Shown here: positions 11,952 through 23,900 of the stretch, in pieces
Position numbering within the stretch: position 1 is the stretch's first letter
Layout of the letters: every line of letters begins with the position of its first letter
Assembly (NCBI GenBank): GCA_013396655.1
Contig: WBMV01009269.1
Location: 2,516 to 66,515 of the forward strand
From: Campylorhamphus procurvoides
Lineage: Eukaryota > Chordata > Aves > Passeriformes > Dendrocolaptidae
DNA length: 64,000 nucleotides
Direction: 5' to 3'
Program-made: the position numbers and the translations under genes
The notes under the pieces: model-generated
Databases searched by the model: none
The model's input: the letters and a program-made list of their open reading frames with translations, nothing else
What the model was told of the DNA's origin: nothing

Positions 11952-14900
11952 GTACCGCCCGCCCCGCCGCCGAGCCGGCCCCGGGCCGTGCCGGGCACCC
12001 GCGGCCTCCCTCCCTCCCNNNNNNNNNNNNNNNNNNNNNNNNNNNNNNNNNNNNNNNNNNNNNNNNNNNNNNNNNNTGCGGGGCTGTGCGGGGTGCATGG
12101 GGTATATGGGGTGTATGGGCTATATGGGGCTGTGCGGGGTCTGTGGGGCTGTGCGGGGTCTATGGGGTCTATGGGGTATGCGGGGCTGTGCGGGCTGCCT
12201 GTGTCATTGGCACAAGTTGTGCGGGCGGGCTGTGCGGGGCATGCCCCGCTCCCCCCGAGCCCGGGGCTTTGCCCATCCCGGCGCTCCAGGAATCCCGCCT
12301 GGATCCCCGCGGGCAGCAGGGCGATGTTTTGCGGGGATGCTGCCCTGGGCAGGGGCTGCCCCAGGGCTCAGATCCCCTGCCCCAGGAACACTCGGGGGGC
12401 CCTGGCACAGCCGGGCTGGTTTGCTCGGGGCTTGGGGCTAAAAGCGGCTTTTATCCTGGAAAAATAGCGTTTTCCCCTGGTTATGCTTCTGCTATCAAAT
12501 CACCTGGGCATTGCTTGTTTATGGCTGAAATTAAAACTAAGCTTTCCCTCTTTGCCATGGCTCTGGATGTGTGTGTATATATATATATTAAAAATGAGAA
12601 TTCAGCCAGCAAGTGAAATACTGCAACAGGAAGAATCTAAACCAAATTTTACTGCAGAGTGTGTAGGCAGTTTGGAAGCCTGCTGGTGGCCTAGCCGAGC
12701 TGTCTGCATGAGCCAGGCATTGCTGAAGCCCTTTCCCCACTTCTAGGCTCATTTTCCTGCCTTTTTGCTGGAATGCTGGGGAGGACAGGGAAACTGTGGG
12801 GCAGGAGAAGGCAGAGGGTGCCTTACCCGTGTTAATCCCCCTTGCAGGGGCAGTGAGAGGTCAGGTAAAGAAGTTTTGCTGTTTTAAGGTCTGGTTGAGG
12901 ATGGTGTTAGTGGGCAGATGAAGGTGCCTGGTTTTTTTCCTGGTGTGTGTTGACATTTTCAAAAATAATGCAATTTCCATGAAATTTCACCTACGCTGTT
13001 AGCCCGAGGTGCAGCTTTGCTGGGGGTGCTGGTGGCTTCCCATCTATCAGTGCTTTGGGGATGTCAGTTCTGTCCTCAGTGCTGCTCCTGGTTCCCAGCC
13101 GGGATGTGACCCCTCTGGGCAGGTGAAAGGTGGGATGTGGAGGGTGTGCATGGGAGGAAGAGTCCCTCCAGTGCCCTGAGAAATAAGGACACCTCTGGTG
13201 CTTGTGGGGAGGCTGGAGGGTTGCTGCCTGGACCCACATCCCTCCTTCCCAGCTCAGGGAAGCCTCATAGCATGGCACGAGGCCTGAGGAACCTGCTGTG
13301 CTCTGCCCTCCTGCTCCAGGATCTGTGTTGTGTCAGTGTTTGGTTGTTTTCCTGCCCTTGGAGAGACGGTTCACACGCATTTGGCCCTGCGGGGTGGGAA
13401 ATGCAGCCAGGTGCCAGAGGAAGTTTTGTGGAGTAGGAGGAAAGGTGGAGGTAAAATACCTGGCTCCCAGAGCTGCCTGTGGAAGAACCTGTTTGCATAA
13501 AATAGCAGAGGAAAAGAATGGTTTGCCATCCCCCTGGGCTGTGGTGCTCTGCAGAAGGTGAGAAGGTGAGAGGGGTTGGTTTGGGGCTGCACCTGGTGCT
13601 GTGGGATGGGGTCGTTTCAAGCACTCAGCACAGGAGCAGGAGGAGACATAACAGAGGACAGACTTACCTCAGCCCGGGACCACAAACGGCTCCAGGAGGC
13701 TCGAAATGACTGAACTTGTGAGCTTCTAACCGAAACCAGGGATTTCCTCACACAGGAGGAAATTGTGACCGTTATTCTGGTGTCAGATATCTTCGTGCTG
13801 GTTTCTGCCTGGTTTTTTTGATCCCTCTCATTAGAGCAGACACGGTGTGTGTTGGGTATACTGAAATATTCTGTATCGCTGGCAAAGTGATTCATTTAAA
13901 ATGACATAAATCGGCTGGTTAAAGGCAGGTTGATATAGTAACAGTAAAAAAAAAAAGAAATACAACACACAGAGTCCTCTCTTGTGTGAGTTTGAAATCA
14001 AACAGTTTTTCCAGGTACTCATTATTTCTGTGTGTGTGAGGAGCTGGAGCTCGGCTCTGTGACACCTGGCTGTGCAGCCATCCTCGTCCCAGTCCTGGCT
14101 GTCACCGGGACACGCAGTGGGAAGGTCACTGGGATGTCACATCCACACCTGCAGATGAATGTCCCTGCCTGGTTGCAGCAATGCCTGGGTTTATCTCCGA
14201 CTGGCACCCACAGCCCAGGGACCATCCTGTGCCGCTGACGTTCTCTCCTCGAGAAATTAAATTAAAGGTTTCTCCCCTCCTGCACTCGTGTCTCCTCACT
14301 GGAGCCCATACACCTGTCAGCACCCTTTTCTCTTCCCCAGATGAGGCCGAGGCTAAATGAAGCAAGTGAGTTTACTGTAATGCAAATTTGAGGGGGCTTC
14401 CTGTTTACAAGGAAATAGCTGTAGTGCGGCAGAATAAATTCCAAGGCTGCAGGCCAAGGCTTAGCAGCAAATAAACCACGAGGGTGAAGAGTTTATTGGC
14501 CGTGGGGCTGATTATTGCTGAGGATACGTGAGTTATCCTCAGACTGGGTTTGTCCTGAAACCGTTAAATACCAGTTTGGGAAGGAAGGACAGAAATCACT
14601 AATGGGCCGGGAGTGCCTAAGGAAGAGGCTTAGTGTGTTTTTGTTTTTTTTAAGCACCAAAACAAAACAACCCTTTTCCCATCCGCTGTCATCTGCTTTT
14701 CCTTCCCTTCTGCATTTCCTCCTTTCATTCCTAAGAGCCTTGTCAAGAGCTGGGAGAGCTGTGGTATCTTTTTGTTGTGCATTGTTTTTGGGGAGGTTTG
14801 CATTGGTGGGCAGAAAGGATATCAGAGACAGAATATCCTGCAGAAATCAGGCCTGGAATGGGAAGGAAGGCAGGCATCTCTGTGGAAATATGAGCAAATA

Positions 14901-17900
14901 TGAAACCTTAAATTTTTTTCTGCAAAATTGCTGTGAAAAATTTTAAGTTTTGGATGGAAAGGAGTAAATCAACTGCACTCTGAATTTTTTTAGGCTATTC
15001 ATCAGACTTCTGAGGTTTTTCACTTTTCCATGTGAATTTCACTTTCCCATATTTTGTTCAAAGGGAGAGGAAGAGCATTACAGAACAGCTCTTTTTATTT
15101 GCCAGCAGCTTGTTCTGGTTTGAGTAAAGGATTTGCATAATGTGAAGCTGAGAAAAATGGTGCAAGAAACCAGGTAAGAAATGGGAGAGGGTTCAGGGCT
15201 CGCCGCAGCCTCAAGTACACGCTGCTGTCCTCGCCAGGAAAGTTGACATTAAAGCTTTCTTACTATAAACATCACGTAAGCTTCGGGTGCTTTTGGTGTA
15301 CAAATACCACGGGCATGGTAACAAAACACAGCATCCATCTGGCCAGGCTTCTCTCTCTCCCTGCGGCTGTAGATGTTTCTCATCTCTTTTGCTAACCTGC
15401 TTGCAGTAATTACCTCTGTTTCAAGTTAATTTTCATTCTGATTTTTCTCTCAGCCTTTTGCCTTGGTCTCCTGTGTTCCCCTGAATCCTGCTTCTCGGGG
15501 GGGAAAAAGGAGTGTGTTGCAGACACTTCTTTCTTGAGAATCATTCTTTTAACATGTTTTTGCTCAGGGATCATCCCATCCTTACTTCACTTGTAGAGGT
15601 GAGGACTGACCCCTGGTACCCAGCTGCTTCTTGCTGGGGCAGTTGAGGTGCCCTCTGCTTTCTTATCCAGTATTCAAACTCATTTGTTTAAAACTGATTG
15701 AGGTTTGTTGAACACACAGAGGTTGATTTTCCTTTCCAGTTTTATTCTGAGCCGTTTGTGATTTCTTTTCTTCCTCTTATGGTGCTGAATATTGTCGAAA
15801 CCCAAGTGACATTTCCTGTTTGGGGTTAAGCATCATTGCTCTGTCCTCTTTTGCTGCTGGTTTTACAATTCTGATCTCTTGGCCTTCCTCTGCTCTTTCT
15901 CTGAATTTCAGTTCTTTCTTTGAAGTGTCCTTCAGTGAATTCATACGTATCTTGAAACTTCTGTAAATCCCTGAGTTCAGGCTCACGTTCCCCTGTCTCT
16001 GCTGTCAGTCTCGGTGCCTTTGGGGTGTTCTCCCTGGTGCTGTTCAACGCCTCTGTTGTGTTTATCCATTTACAGTGCTGTCTCTGGGAAAATCTTCCTG
16101 ACAATTGCTTGTGTAATTTTCATCTTTGTTGCTATTACGCCCATGTCAGCCCTCTGCATCTTTCTAGGTGCTTCTTTGTGTCACTGCAGGAAAACTTCAA
16201 TTTTGGGCTTTTACCTGTGGCATTTAACTCCCTGCATGGCTCTTGCTGGGTGTCATGGCATTAAAAACTCTGGTGTGTGCCTGGTGTTGCTGCTGTGTGT
16301 CCTTCCTGCCCGGAGCAGGAGGCACGACCCGCTTTGCTCCGTGCTGCTCGTGTCCATCAGGTCTGCAGAACTCCTCCCCTGAGGCCCTCATTAAAACACT
16401 CTTTTGTCATGAAGCTGATGAAGTTTGGCTGTGATTAATCTGCTGTGCTGTGTGTGCTGCTGCGGTGTTCGTGTGTTTACTGGTGGTGTCTCCTGCCTGT
16501 GTCCCTCTGTCCCTTGGTGTCCCCTTGTCTCTGACTCAGAGCACCTGTAGGTCTGTGGGCAGCACGGTGGGCTCCAGTGGGGTCTCATCACTGATGTTTG
16601 TGCCAAAATTCCTGCTTTGTATGCAGATTGTTCAGGGAATGCAGTGGCTCCAGGGAGCCTTGTAAGATCCCCCCTGCTTTCAGCTCCGGGGTCCCAGCAC
16701 AGGGATGACATGGAGCTGGTGGAGAGAGTCCAGAGAAGGCCACAAAGATGACCAGAGGATGGAGCAGCTCTGCTGGGAGGGAAGAGAGAGTTGGGATTGT
16801 TCAGCCTGGAGAAGAGAAGCTTTAGGGTGACCTAATTGTGGCTTCCAATACCTGAAGGGCTACAAGAAACCTGGAGAGAGATTATTTAGAAGGGCCTGGA
16901 GTACAGGACAAGGGGGAATGGCTTCCCACTGCCAGAGGGCCGGGTTAGGTGGGAGATTGGGAAGGAATTGCTCCCTGTGAGGGTGGGCAGGCCCTGGCAC
17001 AGGTGCCCAGAGAAGCTGTGGCTGCCCCTGGATCCCTGGAAGTGTCCAAGGCCAGGTTGGACAGGGCTTGGAGCAACCTGGAAGGTGTTCCTGCCCATCG
17101 CAGGGGGTGGCACTGGTTGAGCTTTAAGGTCCTTTCCAACTCAAACCATTCTGTGATTCCATGACTGTGTGATGTTATGCTCCTTCCTCCCTATGTGGAT
17201 GCAAATGGTAGAAATCTTCAAAAGAACTGTTTTCAGTAAAAGAAAAGCAGGCCCAGATTTAGCAAAGGCTCCCACATTTGCTGGGCTTTGCACAGAAATG
17301 GTGCTAATGGAGGCAGATTTAACTGGAGATGATATGGGGGATTAAGGATCTGATGGTTCATTCAGCCCCACTTTGTGTCACGGTGCCATTAGGTCGGTGA
17401 GGTGTTGATATCTCATTGGGGCTCGTTCCATCTGCCTGTAGCAATCGTGACTTCAAATTATTTTAGCAGAATTTAGAGCTTGCCTGTCTGAAATTGCAGA
17501 ACAGTTTAGGTTTTTGTTTGACATTTACAATGTTTCGTGGGGTTTTTTTTTAGTGTCAAGCGAGATTGTTTTTTTATATTTTTGCACCATTCCCAGGACT
17601 TACTAAAAATGGAATTGAAAAATTTGCAGTGAGACATTGAAACCAGCATTGCAGGACACTCAAACTGTTCCAAATGGTTCCATCAACATGCAATCTGTGC
17701 AAATACAGAAGAAAAAAGGATTCTAAATGCAATGGATTTAGAAATTAGTCTGTTATTTTGCAGCTATACTTCATCTCACCGAGTTGAGCGTTTAAGCAAG
17801 TGTCACAGCAAGGAGGGAAAGAAGGAGGGTGAAAGGTGGGTGATGAAGTGGTGTAGCCCAAACAAGTGTTCAGAGAAGAAGGGGAAGTGCTGCAGGTGAA

Positions 17901-20900
17901 CCTGGGGGAGGTGTGGAGAGGCCAGCAGTGTGGGTTTGTACTTCTCAAGGTCACAATGTCTCCACTGAATGGAGCTCTGGTGGCTCCCCAGGAGTTCCCA
18001 CTCCCACGGGTGTCACTGCAGTCCCTCAGGGGTCATTGTCCCCCAGGTGCACCTGCTGTTTGAGATGGTGAACGTCTTCTCATTGCAGGGAGACTCCAGG
18101 GCATCTTTTCCAAGTGCTAGAAATACCTGTGAGAGTGCTTTTGAGACCCTTGAGTGTGCCTTTTGTCCCCTTGCCCCAGGTGATTGTGCTCTTCAGAGGG
18201 ATATCAGAGAGCAGTGTGAGTGCCCTGCACTTACCCATCATTCTTGTCTCCTGGGCAGCCCCTTCCAAGGCCTGACCACCCTTTCCAGGAAGAAATTCTT
18301 CCCAATGTCCAAAATCTGAAGTTAAATCAGTATACTGAAGCTTATCTTATCATTTAGCATTGCTTGGGTGACAAGGCACATGTGAGGGTTCATGTGGGAG
18401 CTGCATGAGGAGGGGAAAGAGCTGTTTTTTTCAGAACTCCCATTACATGAAAAGCTGAACATCTGTGTTTTTATGGTGGACTAATTCAGGGTGAGCAGAG
18501 GAGTGAAATTTGTGCTGGAAATTCAGCCTCCCAGCTTTGCTGTCAGCAGGAGATGTGGCTGGGAAGGTAGTAAGGAATGGCTTTCTCAAAATAATTAATT
18601 TGGTGTGCGTGCAGAATGCTGGGGCTGCTGACAACATGTACTTGCTTTTTATCTCAAGTTAGCTCTGTAGTACTGCATTTTCTTGGGAAGAATGTGTCCT
18701 TGGTGATGGATATGGACTGGCAGTGTAGGAGGCTGCATGGGAGGGCTCCTGCTTGCTGTGGGTGCTGCTTTGAGCTGCAGTTGGGTGTTCTCTCTTGGGA
18801 GCTCAGCTGGTTTTTGTTGTACCTGCAGTGTCCCAAGCCTCAGGAGGAGACAGGAGAGCATGGAAGGGGAAACATCCTGTTGCAAAACTACAAGAGACAA
18901 GGAATGAGGGTCTGGAGGAAGGGCACTGGTTGGTGTTACCTGTGTTGGACAGATCAGCAGCCAGTTAGAAGGTACCTGGTGTACCTTTGTTCACACATAG
19001 GATGTTTGGCAGGTGCTGGAGTTGAAACTGGATTTTCTGAGCTTCAGTGGAGGCCCTTGACTGTCTCAACTCCTGAACATCCAGTGCTTGGAGCATCTCT
19101 GGGTACAGGAAGGAGAGCTCTGGCCTTCAGAGAGGTGCTCCAATTACTTTTCCTGTAGGAGTGCTGTGAGATTGCAGCTTGTGTTTTGAAACATAGACCT
19201 TCCCTCGGGTGTCATTACTTTAATTAAGGAAAAAGGTAAATGAGGGTGATCTGGGAGGAAATCAGTGTGCTCTGCACTAGAAACAGAGGGATGTTTCTAG
19301 GCATGTTTTTGGGGAAAGCTTCCGGAATGTGATGTTGCTTTATAGGTGTGATGCACCTGTGTGATCCAGTGCAGGTGCTGCAGGGACCTGCCAGATGTGT
19401 CTTTTCCATAAAATTAATAAACTTTATAGCTCTTACTCCTTTTTATAGCTATGCTGGCTTTTCAGTGCCTGGACCTTCCTGTGTGAAATGTTTCCAGCCA
19501 ACACTGGAACTATAACATCAGGACACGAGTGTGTGCAGCTCTTGGTTTTTGTTCTGATGAAATCATGTGGAATGGCCTGGTTTAATCTTCTTATCAATAA
19601 TAGCTTTATTTTTTTGGCAATTAATAAAATTACTAAAAAGCCTATCAGGAAGCGTCAGGTCCAGGTGCATAAAGCAAATAACAGAATTTAATTGAACTAA
19701 ATTGATGTCAGAGCAGCAGCTTCTAGCTTAGGAAATGCAGCTGTCTTCCACAGGAGAAGCTTCACCCCGTGCTTATCTAGAAGAAAATCATTCAATACTG
19801 AATAAACACCTATATAAATATGCCTTTCCTAGATAAATAACAATTGCTGAGAGTGTTTGAAGGCACTGCTTCCCCACAGAACCCACCCGGTCCCCTTGCA
19901 GCGTGCCAGGAATTTGTCCTGTCAGCATGTGTCACGTCCTATTGAGAAGGGAGCCGGGGAAAGGGCGGATTTCTGGGGCTCTGGTGGAGCTGCTGAGATC
20001 AAAGGCATCATTAAATGCTGCAGAGATTGAGTCCAGCGTGTGCAGCAGACGGGCAGCAGCTGCACAACAACCTCCTGCAGCCCCGGCAGCTCCGGGAGCC
20101 GAGCTGGGGTTGGGATGGGAGCGGGAGCTGGGACGGATGGGTGCTCCTCACCCCTGGGGAGCTGCTACCTGTGCTCAAGGTGCACGGCAGAAAAGAGCTC
20201 CCAGGAGCTCCTGCATCCTCCTGGGAAATTCCAAAGCTCTAGGGAGCCCAATAAAACCCTCAGTGCTTCAGACCGTGGAGAAAGACACCCCTCTCCCAGG
20301 GGGCTGAGAGCATGATGAGCCTCTGTATGATGGCTCCGTGGATGAGGCTTGGCTGCTGCTGTTTGTTGTGCTTCTGCCTCAATTTCAGCAGGAAGAATGA
20401 GCTCTGTGAAACAGGAGTCTGGGTTAAACTGAGCTTTAAGTGGAAAAGAATAGTGGTGGATTCAAAGAGTGGTGGTGAATGGAGTTGGATCTAGTTGATG
20501 CCCAGAGGAAATGGCTTCGAGTTGTGTCAGGGGATGTTTAGATTGGATATTGGGAAAATTCCTTCCCTGAAAGGGTTGTCCAGCCCTGGCACAGCTGCCC
20601 AGGGCAGTGGCGGAGTCATCACCCCTGGAAGGATTTAAAAGCCATGTGGATGTGGCACTTGGGAACACGGGCTCGTGGTGGCCTTGGCAGTGCTGGGGCA
20701 ATGGTTGGACTCGATGGTCTGTTCTGATGGTTACTGTCCTTCCTCACCTCTCCCTTACTTGTGAGACCTTAAAATAACTGCCAGGTTAAAGTGCACAATG
20801 AGAAGCAAAACATCAGTGAAGACAATTTTGCATCTCTTTTTTGGGTTATGTTTTAGGAGGGTCACTGGCACGGAGTTGGGACGTGGGGCTCTGGAGGGAT

Positions 20901-23900
20901 GGGTGTCCTTTCATAGGGGCTGATTTCCTCCAGGAGAGAAAAAATACAGGAGCATTCCTGTAGTTCTAACTTGTTTAAAAGAGCTTTGAAAGGTCTGATT
21001 CTTAGGCCAAGTGTTTCATCCTGGTTTCCCCTTTTGATCGATCTTGCATTGCTAACCTTTTAAATGCACTTGTACAAAGAGGAAAAAAAACATCCCACTT
21101 TTGGCTGGAATGGCTGTGGGCCATCCTGCCAGTACTTGGAGTTGTACTTGTTGACCCTGTCATGCTTCTGGTTCAAAGGCCTTTGGGGCAGGATCTTTGG
21201 TCCAATTTTAGCAACTTTATGATGGATTTGGATAGTGCAAATAAACATTTAAAGTCTCTGTAAAATTTCGTCCTGAGCCTATAAATGAATAAATAAATCC
21301 GAGGTGATTGTCAGCGTTGCCTGTAGTTCTTGGTCTCTCAGTCAACATTTATACTTGCAGGCTACTTTTAAAGAAAGTTCTAAACATTTGAGATTGGAGA
21401 AGATTAAAAAAATTGGCACGTCTTCAGTAATTTTGTATTTGTTTTAAAAAAAAAGCAACTTATGATTGGTGAATGACTTAATTGCAGTCAGAGCGAGGAG
21501 ATGTGATTTTGCTCTGATTTCTCTTTCTTGTAATTTCTCAGCAGCAGCAATCTGGTGGAAGGGCAAGTCCTTGACACTGCAATTTGGTGTAATTATTCCT
21601 GAAAAATTCATGTACTTAGAAGCTTTTATATTAGTTTCAGATTTCAGCACTGATAGAGCCAGTGATCCTCAAGGAACATGAGGCTGGTGCGTGTTGGGAA
21701 GTCAGAGCTCCACAGCTACTGCTTTAGGCTCCCTCCTTGTAAACTTCTCCATTAATTTCATTTGCATAAGTGAAGTTGCTTCCTCCCCTGACGCAGGGAC
21801 TGGAGGGAGGGGTGGGCAGGTGTTGCTGAGCTTTAATCCCCTCCATCACACGGGGATCTGGGGGGAAATAGGTTGTTCCCCATCCACGTCAGCTCTAAGA
21901 GTTCACTGCAGTGAAATGACTTGGCAGGGGGCTTGGCACGAACTTCGTGGGGTGGGAGGGAAGAAATGGGTGAACTTGTGACAGAAAATGGCAGGGCCCT
22001 GTTCTGTCCCTTGAAGGGCCAGTGTGCCTGGGGTGTGCCATGTTTAAGGAAAGAAACCAAAGCATGGGTTCAGCTGGTGAGACCAAGAGTGGAACAAGCA
22101 TTTGCACTTAATCACAGAATGATTTAGGTTGAAAAAGACACCCAAGACTGAGTGTGCTCCTGTGATTTTACAAGTAATAGATATATCAGGTTCAATGGTC
22201 TGATGGTGCTTTCTGAGCTGGGAATTTGCCCCAAGAACTGCTGGAACTAAAGTGACAGTGTGTCAAATAGCTTTTACAGCATCTGAGAACCAAGTCGTTT
22301 GGAGAAGTATTGACTTCTGCTGAACTTTGAGCTGGGTGCAATCTAAGAGGAAGCAGAATGAAATGGGTTCAATGGTTTGTGAGTGTTCCCTGTTTATTAC
22401 CTCTGACACGGGAATGAGTGAAGGTGACTGTGCTGTGGAGAGGGGATGCTGGGGCTGCAGAGAGCAGGCACTGAGAAAGCTTGGCAGACAAAGCAGTGGC
22501 CGTGGAGTTGCTGAATATCTGGCATTTTCTTGAATTTATTAGCATGTCAGTAGTGCCAGGAGCCATCAGGAGCTTGGTGTGCTGTTGGATACAGGAGCCA
22601 CACCTGGCAGAGGGTTGGTACCTGCCCTGACAACAAAGCAGGGCAAAAATACACCCAGCTTTATTTTACAGACTGGGGATCTGAGCACATAAAGTTTATG
22701 AGCTGCTGTGACAATACAGGAAATGTTGATAGAGTTAATTTCTGGACTCTGCTCTTCTCAGTCTCTTCTAAAGCTGCTGCTTCATTCTTGTTTTGTTTTT
22801 CTGTTCTCCTCTTTCAGCCTATAGGTGAATTTATTAGTGGCTGTAACTGCTCTTAATGCAGTGCTGGTTCTTTTATGCTGGCAGCAAAGCCAGGCATTCC
22901 TTTTTCAAGCTGTGGTGTGTATATGTGCACCTGTACAACAGATGCCATCCCACAAATCTGAACTCTTACTGATCTATAAGAAAAAATCATGTGCTTTGAG
23001 GACAAATAATTAAAAGCTCTTTTAAGATCCAACAGTAAGAAGGCCAGTAGTAAGTAGCTTCTTGACCTAGTTCCAAGAGTAGGAGTATGTATATGGATAC
23101 ATCCTGTTGCTTCATTCTTTGCCTTTTGCCCTTCCAAGGTGTGAGGTACTTTCAGAAGAACTCCAGTAACAGACCTGCAGGGACATAATCCCTGTAAGGT
23201 GAATAGCAGAAGTTTCACAGAATCATGGACTGGTTTGGGTTGGGAGGGACCTTGAAGCTCATTTAGTCCAAGTCCCTGCCATGGGCAGGAACACCTTCCA
23301 CCAGCCCAGGTTGCTCCAAGCGCTGTCCAGCCTGGCCTTGGACACTCCCAGGGATCCAGGGGCAGCCACAGCTTCTCTGGGCACCTGTGCCAGGGCCTGC
23401 CCACCCTACAGGGAAGACATTTTTCCTGTTATCTGATTTAAACGTGCTCTCGGTTTGAAGCCATTCCACATTGTCCTCTCACTACATGATCTTGGAAAAG
23501 ATCCCTCTCCATCTTTCTTGGAAATATCAAAACAAGTGCTGTTTGCTTTCCCCTCCTCTGGAACTCCTCGTTTCTTCATATTCCCACATCCATTGTAGTT
23601 GTGCTCCTGCTGCCCCTGTGGACTGGCACTGCCTGATGGACAGTTCCTGGGGCTCCAGTGACTGTCCTGTGGGCTCTGCTATGGTTTGTATTCCCAGCAG
23701 AAGTTTAATTTCTCCTGATTGCCATGCTTATCCTTGGAGTCACAGCCTATTCCTGATCTGTGGTGGGGGAACAGCATGCTGTTGGCACTGGCTCTGGTTG
23801 CAGCCAAGGACAAGTCCTGGCTCTGGGTGAGCTCCTCTCCAAGGGACCTCCTGGTTTGCTGCTGCAGCTCATCTGAGAGGGAGGATTGTGAGTGCTGTGG

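Larger units (their letters stand above)
11330..12420 (+). promoter_or_regulatory. CpG-rich GRK3 promoter / first-exon region
   Basis: CpG dinucleotides and GC content rise sharply from about 11330 and fall off after about 12420. The region surrounds the start codon at 11839. GC-box-like motifs are visible at 11361-11368 (GGGGCGGG) and 11786-11793 (GGGGGCGG), the second 46 bases before the ATG. I see no TATA box in a sensible position, which fits a CpG-island promoter. The transcription start and the extent of the 5' UTR cannot be set from sequence alone. The region is interrupted by a degenerate repeat (11398-11745) and the assembly gap. Confidence 0.6.
17173..23212 (+). other. GRK3 intron 1, middle part
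   Basis: Apart from CR1 pieces at 18248-18325, 20470-20735 and a weak one at 22110-22175, this is unique intronic sequence with no recognised exon or RNA gene. An (AAAT)n stretch lies at about 21281-21298, and a G-tract cluster at 21796-21816. Confidence 0.55.

Noticed and set aside
12040..12600. Open frames continuing from exon 1 through the gap
   Set aside because: They read through the N run and a G-rich repeat; family alignment requires the splice at 11951.
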